16,653 nucleotides of DNA from JANXQE01 sp035651635 (GTDB lineage: Bacteria; Verrucomicrobiota; Verrucomicrobiia; Limisphaerales; UBA8199): NCBI GenBank assembly GCA_035651635.1, contig DASRFK010000026.1, positions 1-16,653 on the forward strand, read 5' to 3'. Under the pieces are notes generated by a model, which saw only the letters and a program-made list of their open reading frames with translations, made no database searches and was not told the DNA's origin. A program made the position numbers and the translations under genes. Shown here piece by piece: positions 6,268 to 13,222 of this stretch (its first letter is position 1; each line of letters opens with the position of its first letter).

Positions 6268-6560
6268 AGTGGCATTGGACTACAAGTCCGCGCGCCGGCG
6301 CGCGGGCATTCTGCCCGCAGCAACGGTCGATTACCGGCTGACACAAAGCCTTTTTCTTGCGCCATATTCAGCTCTGACGTTTCTGCGGACTACAAGTCGA
6401 CTTTCGAGTCTGCTGTACCCCTGCTGTACCGCAGACTTTCGGTCAGACTTTCGATCTGCGAAGCGCCCCAAACAACTCGACGCGTCCAACCACTTATCAC
6501 CCAGCCGACTGAAAGTCGGCGGTACAGCAGGCGAGAACGCCTGCGCTACGAGCGGCCCGG
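6268..6560. repeat. Further hairpin-rich intergenic repeat
   Basis: A 14-bp perfect palindrome GCGCGCCGGCGCGC near 6290-6303 overlaps the hairpin GCGGGCA/TGCCCGC. A 25-bp inverted repeat follows, 6421-6445 with 6506-6530 (arm starting CTGCTGTACCGC), with 3 mismatches. The arm's beginning is also preceded by a partial direct copy (CTGCTGTACCCCTGCTGTACC). No gene is visible between 5916 and 6631; the plus-strand open frame there is repeat translation. Confidence 0.6.
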
Positions 6561-6631
6561 ACGACGTAGCGCGCCATCCTCATCCTCGGTTTTGGCTCGC
6601 TCCCCGGCGGCCATGAGCTAGATCTGCACGG

Positions 6632-7684
6632 ATGCGGCCTTTGTCTTTCATGATTTTATGCTTGCTGCTGTCCGGGGCAGCGAGCGCCGATGAGATTGAT
6701 AATTATGTGAACTCCGAGATGCAGAAGCATCTTATCCCCGGCGCCAGCTTGCTCGTGTTGCGCACCAACCAGGTAGTCAAACGCGCCACCTACGGCTTGG
6801 CCAATGTGGAACTGCGTGTCGCTGTTGTTCCGGAAACCGCGTTCGAAATCGGTTCCTTGACCAAACAGTTCACCGCCGCCTGCGTTCTGTTGCTCGCCCA
6901 GGACGGCAAACTTTCGATCGACGATCCGATCAGCCGGTACCTGCACGTCCCGGATTCATGGCAGAGCATCACGATCCGCCACTTGCTTACCCATACCTCC
7001 GGAATCAAAACCTACACCGTTCTCGATGGGTTCGAACTCCGCCGCCACCTTTCGCAAACCCAATTTATTGAGGCTTTGGCGGCACACCCCCTCGATTTTC
7101 CTCCTGGCCAAGCCTTCAAATATTGCAACAGTGGCTACAACCTGCTCGGATTTATCATCGAAAATGTCAGCGGCAAATCTTACTGGGATTTCCTGAGCCA
7201 GCGCATCCTTGCTCCGCTAGGCATGAACGCTACCACCAACCGGCTCCCGGCCCTTATTATACCTAACCGCGCGGCCGGCTACGAGCAAACCAATCACATC
7301 TGGATTAACCGCGATTACGATCTGACGGATGTGTTTTCCGCCGGCGCTATTATCTCGACGGTTGGGGACCTGGCTAAGTGGAACGCCTCCCTGGATGCCG
7401 GAACGCTGCTGACCAGCGCGACGCGCCAGCAAATGTGGACCCCCGCCCGGCTCAATGATGGGAGTCTAACCAAATATGGCTTCGGCTGGCGCCTCGAGGA
7501 GTTCGAAGGCCATAAAGATATAGGTCATGGCGGGTCCACTTCTGGATTCTCAGCCAGCCTTCAGAGATTTCCTGACGATCAACTCGCAGTCATATTGTTA
7601 ACCAACACCGACGAACAAATCGCCACACTAATCGCCAGGAACGTAGCCAGGTTCTATTTCGCGGCTCAGCCCAAACAGCGCTGA
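6632..7684 (+). CDS. Secreted serine hydrolase, beta-lactamase/class C (PF00144-type) family
   Basis: The 350-residue protein has a signal peptide (basic start, hydrophobic 5-15, likely cleavage after ASA at 17-19), so it acts in the periplasm or outside. The serine-hydrolase triad is present: SLTK at 75-78 (catalytic Ser75 and Lys78), YCN at 164-166 in place of the usual YSN, and HGG at 299-301 replacing the KTG box of true beta-lactamases. LLTHTSG at 118-124 is a family hallmark. The family includes D,D-peptidases, esterases and beta-lactamase-like proteins. The HxG box makes an esterase or peptidase role more likely than antibiotic resistance. ATG 6632 was chosen because it directly precedes the signal peptide; no strong ribosome site is seen. 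It stands alone between repeats. Confidence 0.9.
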   Translation: MRPLSFMILCLLLSGAASADEIDNYVNSEMQKHLIPGASLLVLRTNQVVKRATYGLANVELRVAVVPETAFEIGSLTKQFTAACVLLLAQDGKLSIDDPISRYLHVPDSWQSITIRHLLTHTSGIKTYTVLDGFELRRHLSQTQFIEALAAHPLDFPPGQAFKYCNSGYNLLGFIIENVSGKSYWDFLSQRILAPLGMNATTNRLPALIIPNRAAGYEQTNHIWINRDYDLTDVFSAGAIISTVGDLAKWNASLDAGTLLTSATRQQMWTPARLNDGSLTKYGFGWRLEEFEGHKDIGHGGSTSGFSASLQRFPDDQLAVILLTNTDEQIATLIARNVARFYFAAQPKQR

Positions 7685-7692
7685 GGCAGTCG

Positions 7693-7731
7693 CGCCTTCA
7701 GGCGGTTTTGGCGCCGGACCGCCTAAAGGCG
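7693..7731. terminator. Stem-loop just after the serine hydrolase gene
   Basis: CGCCTTCAGGCGGT (7693-7706) pairs with ACCGCCTAAAGGCG (7718-7731) in 13 of 14 positions around an 11-nt loop, starting 9 nt after the stop codon. No T-run follows, so this may be a repeat-derived hairpin that stabilises the mRNA end, or a weak terminator. Confidence 0.4.
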
Positions 7732-7796
7732 GAACTCCGAACCCCATACGCCCACGCCCGAGTCGGTATTTTTAAAACAGGCTCTAAGCCTAAACA

Positions 7797-7972
7797 ATGC
7801 AGCTAAAAACCACCGATGAACACCGATTCGCACGGATGAGACAGGGGCAGAAGCTATCTCGGGCAAGCCTGCTCCGTTCACCTAAAGGTGATGCGAGCTC
7901 AGGCAGCCGAGTTGATGGCAATCCGCTCATTTTATCAGTGTTCATCCGTGTCCATCCGTGGTTGAACTGCAT
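7797..7972. repeat. Palindromic intergenic element with imperfect terminal inverted repeats
   Basis: The left end (AACCACCGATGAACACCGAT, about 7807-7826) and right end (reading AACCACGGATGGACACGGAT on the minus strand, about 7945-7964) form an imperfect inverted repeat. The centre holds the palindrome TCACCTAAAGGTGA (about 7879-7892) inside a longer imperfect stem. Open frames of 60 codons exist on both strands across almost the same interval, as expected from a palindrome, and neither looks like a real gene. Confidence 0.65.
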
Positions 7973-8108
7973 CGGCTAAGGCATTCTCGTTGTGCGCCTC
8001 TCGCGCCTTTTTCGCAGCTTTCTGATTCGGGATTCGGGTTTTCGGCCTTTAAGCCACCCGGGTAACTTCCCCACTATTGCTGCTCCCAAGCCGGGTCAAG
8101 ACTGGAGC

Positions 8109-9113
8109 ATGGCTGAATTGAACGATGCCTGGCCCATGCCGCGCCCGGTTTATGATGGTTACTTTGCTGACCCGTTTATTTGGCAGCATCGAGGAGTCTA
8201 TTACGCGGTGGGAACAGGAGCGCGCGAAGCGTCGGGCCATACGGCCGGCCAGATCTTCCCGTTGCTGCGCTCCGACGACTTTGTTAAATGGCATCTGCAG
8301 GGAGATGCTTTGATTGCGCCAGATCCGGCCCTGGGCGACACGTTCTGGGCGCCGGCGGTGGCTTTCGCCGCTGGGACCTTCTATCTGTACTATTCTGTTG
8401 GGCATGGCGATAAACGCCATCAACTCCGGGTGGCCGAGAGCTCCTCGCCCGAGGGACCTTATAAGGATTCAGGCAAAACATTGGTCGATCCCAAACTGAC
8501 GCCCTTTGCCATCGACCCCCATCCTTTCGAGGATATCGATGGCCAGTGGTACCTCTTTTACGCCTGCGACTTTCTGGATCTCACCGAAAAAGTCCGTGCC
8601 GGCACAGCCCTGATGGCCAGCCGGATGACCAGCATGACAGAACTGGAGGACTCCAGGCACTCGATTCTGCGCGCGCGCTCCGATTGGCAAAGGTTTCAAC
8701 TATCCCGACCCATGTACGGCACTGTTTGGGATTGGCACACCCTCGAAGGACCCTGCCTCGTCCGGCACCAAAACCGGTATTACTGCTTTTACAGCGGCGG
8801 CCGGTGGGAGAATGACACCTATGGCGTCGATTATGGAGTCAGCGCCTCCATCCTGGGTCCGTACTCCGACCAGGGCAGCGAAGCGGGTCCGCGCGTATTG
8901 CGAACCATTCCCCACCGCTTGATCGGTCCCGGCCACAATTCCTGGATTGTCGGCCCTGACGGCTGCGAATATCTGGTGTTCCACGCCTGGGACGAGCCCA
9001 TGACGGCGCGACGAATGTTTCTTCAAAAATTGCTCTGGACGACGCAAGGACCCAGAGCGGAGCATTCCACGCAAATCCTTCCGAACAGAGCGCTGGGCAG
9101 TTCACTCCATTGA
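8109..9113 (+). CDS. Glycoside hydrolase family 43 (arabinosidase/xylosidase-like)
   Basis: The 334-residue protein is a single five-bladed beta-propeller of GH43 type. The three carboxylates fit the family: the general base Asp21 in YFADPF, the pKa-modulating Asp136 in FAIDPHPF, and the general acid Glu213 in LEGPCLV. GPGHNS (about 273-278) is the conserved His loop that completes the active site. The family cleaves arabinose, xylose or galactose from plant polysaccharides by inversion. The frame is open from GTG 7992, but those 39 codons encode repeat-like residues (LIRDSGF) outside the propeller, so ATG 8109 is preferred. From ATG 8109 there is no signal peptide, which suggests cytoplasmic action on short oligosaccharides. 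If GTG 7992 is used the protein is 373 residues. Confidence 0.88.
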   Translation: MAELNDAWPMPRPVYDGYFADPFIWQHRGVYYAVGTGAREASGHTAGQIFPLLRSDDFVKWHLQGDALIAPDPALGDTFWAPAVAFAAGTFYLYYSVGHGDKRHQLRVAESSSPEGPYKDSGKTLVDPKLTPFAIDPHPFEDIDGQWYLFYACDFLDLTEKVRAGTALMASRMTSMTELEDSRHSILRARSDWQRFQLSRPMYGTVWDWHTLEGPCLVRHQNRYYCFYSGGRWENDTYGVDYGVSASILGPYSDQGSEAGPRVLRTIPHRLIGPGHNSWIVGPDGCEYLVFHAWDEPMTARRMFLQKLLWTTQGPRAEHSTQILPNRALGSSLH

Positions 9114-9155
9114 GCTAGTGCAGCGCGGGGCCAAGGTGATTACAGGAGGCGACGA

Positions 9156-9389
9156 ATGAAGTCCTTCGGAATCATTTCACTATTATCACTCATCTGCCTG
9201 GCGAGCGCGTGCTCGACTAACCAGGGAGCAACCAGCACCGCGCATGATTCGGTTGCGGCTACGACCGTCTCTCCGGTCGCGCCGCCGATCCCGCCCGGGA
9301 GCCCGAGCCAACGCCCGGGCATGTCCCCGGAGGATCTTCGAGATCCACAACACCTGACTCGCCCTGAACCACTCACTCCAACTCCTTAA
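9156..9389 (+). CDS. Small Pro-rich lipoprotein, unknown function
   Basis: The 77-residue protein has a type II signal peptide: MKSF, hydrophobic 5-15, and the lipobox LASAC with lipidated Cys19. The mature part is short, rich in Pro, Ser and Thr (APPIPPGSPSQRPGMSPED near 42-60), and probably unstructured. A strong Shine-Dalgarno sequence AGGAGG (9144-9149) sits 6 nt before the ATG, which fixes the start. It begins 42 nt after the GH43 gene and precedes the next gene by 51 nt, so it may belong to the same transcript. No domain is recognised. Confidence 0.8.
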   Translation: MKSFGIISLLSLICLASACSTNQGATSTAHDSVAATTVSPVAPPIPPGSPSQRPGMSPEDLRDPQHLTRPEPLTPTP

Positions 9390-9440
9390 CCATGCCCCAA
9401 GGTCGTCCCCCGCGGTTGCGGCTCCGACCCACGGCACCAG

Positions 9441-9842
9441 ATGCTCATGAGAGAAAATCGCAACGATGAAGGCAGATTTACCCAGCACGCCCACGGCCTG
9501 GGTACGGTCACTGAAGAAATGGTTCGCAAACGCGCCGCCGAACTGGCTTTGATCAACGGTCGGCCGCCCGGCCAAGTGCTGGACTCTGACCTGCGCGAGG
9601 CCAGGCGAGAACTAACCGGAGCCGAGAGACTCGTTCCGGAGCCGACTCCCGCCGAGGAACTCACCGAAGACCAGCGCTGGGAGCCGGTTCCTGAATCCTC
9701 CGGTCAGGAGGCCCCGACCGTGCCGGCGCCGGACGAGCAAACGTTCGCCGAAAAACTCGTCGAAGAAGGGGTCGAAGACGCGGAGCAGGACACCATGGTC
9801 CAGGGGACAAAGAAGAGCCAACACCGCGATCGGCGTTCCTAA
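9441..9842 (+). CDS. Conserved-looking charged protein, 133 aa, unknown function
   Basis: No signal peptide or membrane segment is seen. Residues 18-62 (HGLGTVTEEMVRKRAAELA, then INGRP, then DLREARRELTG) form a predicted helical module reminiscent of small DUF2934-like stress proteins, but I cannot confirm membership. The C-terminal half is acidic and Pro/Glu-rich, ending in a basic tail (KKSQHRDRRS). ATG 9441 and ATG 9447 are both possible starts, and neither has a clear ribosome site. It lies between a lipoprotein gene and a cysteine-rich protein gene on the same strand with short gaps. Confidence 0.7.
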   Translation: MLMRENRNDEGRFTQHAHGLGTVTEEMVRKRAAELALINGRPPGQVLDSDLREARRELTGAERLVPEPTPAEELTEDQRWEPVPESSGQEAPTVPAPDEQTFAEKLVEEGVEDAEQDTMVQGTKKSQHRDRRS

Positions 9843-9856
9843 GCGGCTCAATACTG

Positions 9857-9863
9857 AAAGGAG
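9857..9863 (+). promoter_or_regulatory. Ribosome binding site that fixes the ATG 9869 start
   Basis: AAAGGAG lies 5 nt upstream of ATG 9869. It favours that ATG over the GTG at 9866 immediately before it, which would sit too close. Confidence 0.75.
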
Positions 9864-9868
9864 TTGTG

Positions 9869-10102
9869 ATGAAAAGATGCGAAGTGTGCGGCAACGAGTA
9901 CGACAAACCCATCGAGATCCTGGTCAATGGGATTTCCCATTATTTCGACTGCTTTGAGTGCGCCATTCATGCGTTGGCGCCGGAATGCGAGCACTGTGGC
10001 TGCAAAATCATTGGCCACGGCGTTGAGTCCGGCGGCAGCTACTATTGCTGCGCCCATTGCGCTCACGAAGAAGGCGTGGAAGCCGTCCACGACCGCAGTT
10101 AG
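9869..10102 (+). CDS. Cysteine-rich small protein, probable zinc-binding (zinc ribbon/LIM-like)
   Basis: The 77-residue protein carries four CxxC-type knuckles: C4-C7, C28-C31, C40-C43 (plus C45) and C60/C61-C64, with nearby His34, His42, His50, His63 and His66. The spacing suggests two treble-clef or LIM-like zinc sites. No signal peptide or membrane segment is seen, so it is probably cytoplasmic. Such proteins act as metal buffers or as protein/nucleic-acid interaction modules; I cannot choose between these. Its start is supported by a good Shine-Dalgarno sequence. The stop is 28 nt before the nucleotidyltransferase ATG, so co-transcription is plausible. The overlapping frame on the same strand from 9927 is an N-terminal over-extension of the next gene. 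Confidence 0.82.
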   Translation: MKRCEVCGNEYDKPIEILVNGISHYFDCFECAIHALAPECEHCGCKIIGHGVESGGSYYCCAHCAHEEGVEAVHDRS

Positions 10103-10130
10103 ACCCGGTGCGGCTTTGCTTTTTCAAGAC

Positions 10131-10985
10131 ATGACCGTACCGAGAGCTAAACGGGTGGCAGCCCCACGCCGGTCCGGCGGGCGCGCAAGCTTGAGTGCTG
10201 AACTGAAAGGCGATCGTTGCGGCCCCAGCGCCGGTTTCTCACGCCGCCCCTTGCGCTTTAACTGGACCAAGGCGCTCTCCCCGCAGCAGTGGGCAATCTA
10301 TTCAAAAGCGATCCAGGCGGTGCGGTCCACCAGCGTTCCTTTTATGCTGGGTGGCGGCTTCGCGCTCGCATCCTTTACCGGGCGCTGGCGCGATACCAAG
10401 GACATCGACTTCTACATTCAGCCCGGACATCGGGATCAGGTTGTCGCCGCCCTGTTAGCCGCGGGCTTCAAAGATTATTTTGATGAACGGCCCTACGATC
10501 GCAAATGGATCTACCGTAGTGTCCAGTCGGGCGTCATTGTCGACATCATCTGGTCGATGGCCAATCAGCGAGCCCGGGTCGATCCACTTTGGTTCGAGCG
10601 AGCGGCGCAAGTCGAACTCTGCGGGCAGCGGCTGCTGATGGTCCCGCCCGAGGAACTGATGTGGTGCAAACTGTACATCCTGCAACGGGATCACTGTGAT
10701 TGGACGGACGTTTTCAACCTGCTCTACGCGGTCGGCCCGAGCCTGGATTGGCGCCATTTGATCTGGCGCCTGGACGAAGATGTCCCATTGCTCAAAGGCT
10801 TGCTCAACGTGTACGGGTGGCTCTGCCCCAAATACGTCCTTAAACTGCCAAACGACCTCTGGAAACTCCTGGGTGTATCCCCGCCAAAACCGGCGCCCCG
10901 ATCCAAGCGCAACCATATCCGCCTGCTGGATTCCCGCGGCTGGTTTGCGGCCCAGCAATCACCGGATCGAAAACTCGAAGTGTGA
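10131..10985 (+). CDS. Nucleotidyltransferase-fold protein (MNT/AbiEii-like)
   Basis: The 284-residue protein has the minimal nucleotidyltransferase signature: GGG at 74-76 in FMLGGGFALA, then TKDIDFYI with Asp91 and Asp93 as metal-binding residues, and a third carboxylate Asp138 in VIVDII. A helical region follows (CKLYILQRDHCDWTDV, about 179-194). The first 40 residues are basic and Ser/Arg-rich, an unusual extension. The fold transfers NMP groups and includes antitoxins, toxins and tRNA or protein modifiers; no HEPN or AbiEi partner is beside it, so a toxin-antitoxin role is not supported. ATG 10131 was chosen because frames further upstream overlap the whole cysteine-rich gene. It is 4 nt from the next gene, hence probably translationally coupled. 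The target is unknown. Confidence 0.8.
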   Translation: MTVPRAKRVAAPRRSGGRASLSAELKGDRCGPSAGFSRRPLRFNWTKALSPQQWAIYSKAIQAVRSTSVPFMLGGGFALASFTGRWRDTKDIDFYIQPGHRDQVVAALLAAGFKDYFDERPYDRKWIYRSVQSGVIVDIIWSMANQRARVDPLWFERAAQVELCGQRLLMVPPEELMWCKLYILQRDHCDWTDVFNLLYAVGPSLDWRHLIWRLDEDVPLLKGLLNVYGWLCPKYVLKLPNDLWKLLGVSPPKPAPRSKRNHIRLLDSRGWFAAQQSPDRKLEV

Positions 10986-10989
10986 TCCT

Positions 10990-11838
10990 ATGATGATTGG
11001 CGCCATGAATCACCCAGGCCGCGATCTCCTCAAAGAGATCGAGTGGATGGCCGCTATGGGGTTCGATTTTATCGATCTGACGCTCGAACCGCCCATGGCC
11101 GAGGCGCGCAATCTGGATTTGAAAGCCGTGCGCTCCGCCCTTGATTCCAGCGGGCTGGCGGTCGTGGGACACACGGCTTATTACCTGCCGCTCTGCAGCC
11201 CGTTCGAGTCGCTGCGTCAGGCCGCCGTCCACGAGCTGAAGCTGTGTATTGAAGCGTTCGCCCAACTGGGCGTCCGCTGGATGAACCTGCACCCGGATCG
11301 CCAGGCGCCGCTCCACGACCGCAAGTTCATTATTCAACGAAATTTGCAATCCCTGCGTGAGCTGCTCCCGGTCGCCGAGGAGCACGGGATGGGTTTAATG
11401 ATCGAGAACTTGCCGGGCAGCTACAACACTGCCCGTCAAGTCGCGGAGTTGCTGGATCCCCTTCCGGAGTTGGGGTTGCACCTGGACATCGGCCACGCCA
11501 ATCTCCTGGTGGAACTCAATTCGACCGACGAGCTTTTGGCGGCCTATGGCAAGCGCCTGCGCCACGTTCACCTGCATGACAACAAAGGAGGCAACGCGGA
11601 TTTACACCTGCCGCTCGGTGCCGGTACTCTCGAGACGGACCATTACGTTCGCTCCTTGCAGGCGGTCGGTTATGACGACACCATTACTCTGGAGGTCTTC
11701 ACTCCCGACCGTCATCATCTGGAATATAGCCTTCAAGCGCTGCGCCAACTCTGGAAAGATTGCGTGACCACTCCTCTGGCGAAAATGCCTGCCCCCATCC
11801 TGCAATCGGAGCCGCGTGCCACCGCCGCCGGCGCCTGA
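10990..11838 (+). CDS. TIM-barrel sugar phosphate isomerase/epimerase or AP endonuclease-like protein (PF01261-type)
   Basis: The 282-residue protein is a xylose-isomerase-like TIM barrel. Metal-site residues appear in order: Glu139 in MIENLPG, Asp166 and His169 in HLDIGHAN, His194 and His196 in HVHLHDN, the Asp204/His206 pair in DLHLPLGAG, and Glu235 in TLEVF. This is the pattern of endonuclease IV, hydroxypyruvate isomerase and inosose or sugar epimerases. It has no DNA-binding features I can recognise, so a sugar or small-molecule isomerase is slightly more likely. ATG 10990 (followed by ATG 10993) lies 4 nt after the stop of the nucleotidyltransferase gene, indicating an operon. The last 25 residues are a Pro/Ala-rich tail. 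Confidence 0.85.
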   Translation: MMIGAMNHPGRDLLKEIEWMAAMGFDFIDLTLEPPMAEARNLDLKAVRSALDSSGLAVVGHTAYYLPLCSPFESLRQAAVHELKLCIEAFAQLGVRWMNLHPDRQAPLHDRKFIIQRNLQSLRELLPVAEEHGMGLMIENLPGSYNTARQVAELLDPLPELGLHLDIGHANLLVELNSTDELLAAYGKRLRHVHLHDNKGGNADLHLPLGAGTLETDHYVRSLQAVGYDDTITLEVFTPDRHHLEYSLQALRQLWKDCVTTPLAKMPAPILQSEPRATAAGA

Positions 11839-11903
11839 GCCCACTGCCCAGCGGGAAGTTCCACGATTCCCTCAAACGTACCTGCTTTACCCCATTTTAA
11901 AAC

Positions 11904-11927
11904 CTGGCGTTCAGCCGGATTTTTTTT
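11904..11927 (+). terminator. Rho-independent terminator-like structure
   Basis: CTGGC (11904-11908) pairs with GCCGG (11914-11918, one G-T pair) around GTTCA, followed by T8 (11920-11927). It lies 65 nt after the isomerase gene and would separate it from the lipoprotein gene that follows. The stem is short, so it may be weak. Confidence 0.5.
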
Positions 11928-11997
11928 AGTTCGAGCGAGAGGGTGGTGTTGCTTCGAATCGGATCGCCACCTCTCCGATCACAAACAAAGGAGTTCT

Positions 11998-12774
11998 ATG
12001 CGTACATTCAATTATCGGTACTTCACTTACCTCGGTTTAGCGGCCGGGATTTTGGCCGTGACACCCGGTTGCCAGCAACTGCCCGGCTCGTCCGGAGAAC
12101 AGGGCGCCGCGATTGGGGGCGTTGGCGGCGCCGCTACCGGGGCGCTCGTCGGCGGAGAGCACCACCGTCTGTTAGGAGCGCTGGTGGGCGGCGCTCTGGG
12201 TGCGGGCGGCGGCTATCTCATTGGGGCCAACAAGGATCGCATCATGGGCCAGGACACTGCCGGGGCAGAAGCCGCCGTGCGCAATGCCCAGGCGCATCCA
12301 GCCACCCCCCAGGAAGCACTCAATGCCACTACGGCTGACCTCAATGCCGATGGCTTTGTCACCATGGATGAAGTGGTGGCCATGCGCCAGGCCGGCCTGG
12401 CCGACCAACAAATCCTGGATCGAATGCGGGCTACCGGCCAGGTCTTCGAACTTACCCCCGAGCAGCAGTCCTACCTGCGCACCAACGGCGTGGACCAGTT
12501 CGTAATCGACCAAATCCCGCAATTGAATCGAGAGGTGCGGCAGAATCTCGCGAATCAACCCCCACCGCCAGCCGCTGCTCCAGCCCCAGTTTACCAGCCA
12601 GGCGCTTATCCGAATTACCCTCAACAAAACGTCTATCCCCAGAGCGGCTATCCGCAAACCACTTACCCGCCAACCTACGCGCCCGGCCAACCGCCGGTCC
12701 AACCGCCGCCTGTGCAGCCCACGCCTGCCAACCCGGGCCTGAACACTCCGGTTCCGCCGCCACCAGGGCCCTAG
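11998..12774 (+). CDS. Glycine-zipper lipoprotein with an EF-hand loop and Pro/Tyr-rich tail
   Basis: The 258-residue protein has a lipoprotein signal peptide with Cys25 in TPGC. Residues 36-76 form a glycine zipper (GGVGGAATGALVGG, LLGALVGGALGAGGGYLIG) like that of outer-membrane 17-kDa antigen and YMGG-type proteins, which oligomerise in membranes. Residues 114-125 (DLNADGFVTMDE) match an EF-hand calcium loop, with ligands at D114, N116, D118, T122 and E125. A helical segment follows (about 126-175) with two similar halves, AGLADQQILDRM and NGVDQFVIDQI. The tail (188-258) is Pro/Tyr/Gln-rich repeat-like sequence. AAAGGAG (11987-11993) 4 nt upstream fixes the ATG. It probably sits in the outer membrane as a calcium-responsive structural protein; that role is inferred. 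Confidence 0.85.
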   Translation: MRTFNYRYFTYLGLAAGILAVTPGCQQLPGSSGEQGAAIGGVGGAATGALVGGEHHRLLGALVGGALGAGGGYLIGANKDRIMGQDTAGAEAAVRNAQAHPATPQEALNATTADLNADGFVTMDEVVAMRQAGLADQQILDRMRATGQVFELTPEQQSYLRTNGVDQFVIDQIPQLNREVRQNLANQPPPPAAAPAPVYQPGAYPNYPQQNVYPQSGYPQTTYPPTYAPGQPPVQPPPVQPTPANPGLNTPVPPPPGP

Positions 12775-12908
12775 TCGCAGCTGCGTGGCATAGGGGCTTT
12801 TCCTCGACACGAAAGCAGGGTTTCACCGGGTTGTCCAAGACTCAACCCCGTCTAACTTAGTTCGACATAAACAGTCAATCGGCAAACATGTAGAATTGAG
12901 GATTACTT

Positions 12909-13148
12909 ATGAAGAAATCTATCCTGGTTTTTTTCGCTGCGCTTGCTCTGGCAGGCTGCGGACAGAATCAAGGCGGGACGAGTGACCAAACCGGGACCAG
13001 CACCGGCACCAGCAGCTCGACCGAAAACAGCACGATCACCAATCAATCCACCACCAGCAGCAGCAGCCGCGGCAGCGCTACTTCTCCGGGTGGCACCAAC
13101 TCGAGCAGCTTCTCGAGCGATACCAACACATCGTCGTCCAAGCCTTAA
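12909..13148 (+). CDS. Small Ser/Thr-rich lipoprotein, unknown function
   Basis: The 79-residue protein starts MKKSILVFFAALALAGC, a textbook lipoprotein signal with Cys17. The mature 63 residues are almost entirely Ser, Thr, Gly and Asn, hence disordered and possibly a linker or an O-glycosylation target. GAGG at 12898-12901 sits 7 nt before the ATG. The gene follows the glycine-zipper lipoprotein by 134 nt and converges with the M23 peptidase gene 74 bp downstream. Confidence 0.78.
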   Translation: MKKSILVFFAALALAGCGQNQGGTSDQTGTSTGTSSSTENSTITNQSTTSSSSRGSATSPGGTNSSSFSSDTNTSSSKP

Positions 13149-13172
13149 TTGGCGAAAGGCAGGCCAAGGAGA

Positions 13173-13212
13173 CCGTCTGGGTGGTCAACCCATCCAGGCG
13201 GAGGCCCTTTTT
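13173..13212 (+). terminator. Possible terminator between convergent genes
   Basis: TGGGT (13178-13182) pairs with ACCCA (13188-13192) around GGTCA, with partial outer pairing (CCG/CGG), and T5 follows at 13208-13212. It lies in the 74-bp gap between the plus-strand lipoprotein gene and the minus-strand peptidase gene. The stem is short and the T-run is offset, so confidence is low. Confidence 0.3.
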
Positions 13213-13222
13213 GGCTCCCGAT

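Noticed and set aside
6632..7684. Antibiotic-resistance class C beta-lactamase
   Set aside because: The HGG box replaces KTG and YCN replaces YSN; this fits the broad esterase/D,D-peptidase-like family better.
9927..10130. N-terminal extension of the nucleotidyltransferase frame
   Set aside because: It overlaps the cysteine-rich gene, which has a strong ribosome site and clear CxxC motifs; ATG 10131 is the sensible start.
10131..10985. Toxin-antitoxin system built on the nucleotidyltransferase
   Set aside because: No HEPN, AbiEi or other partner is adjacent; the neighbours are a zinc-binding-like protein and a TIM barrel.
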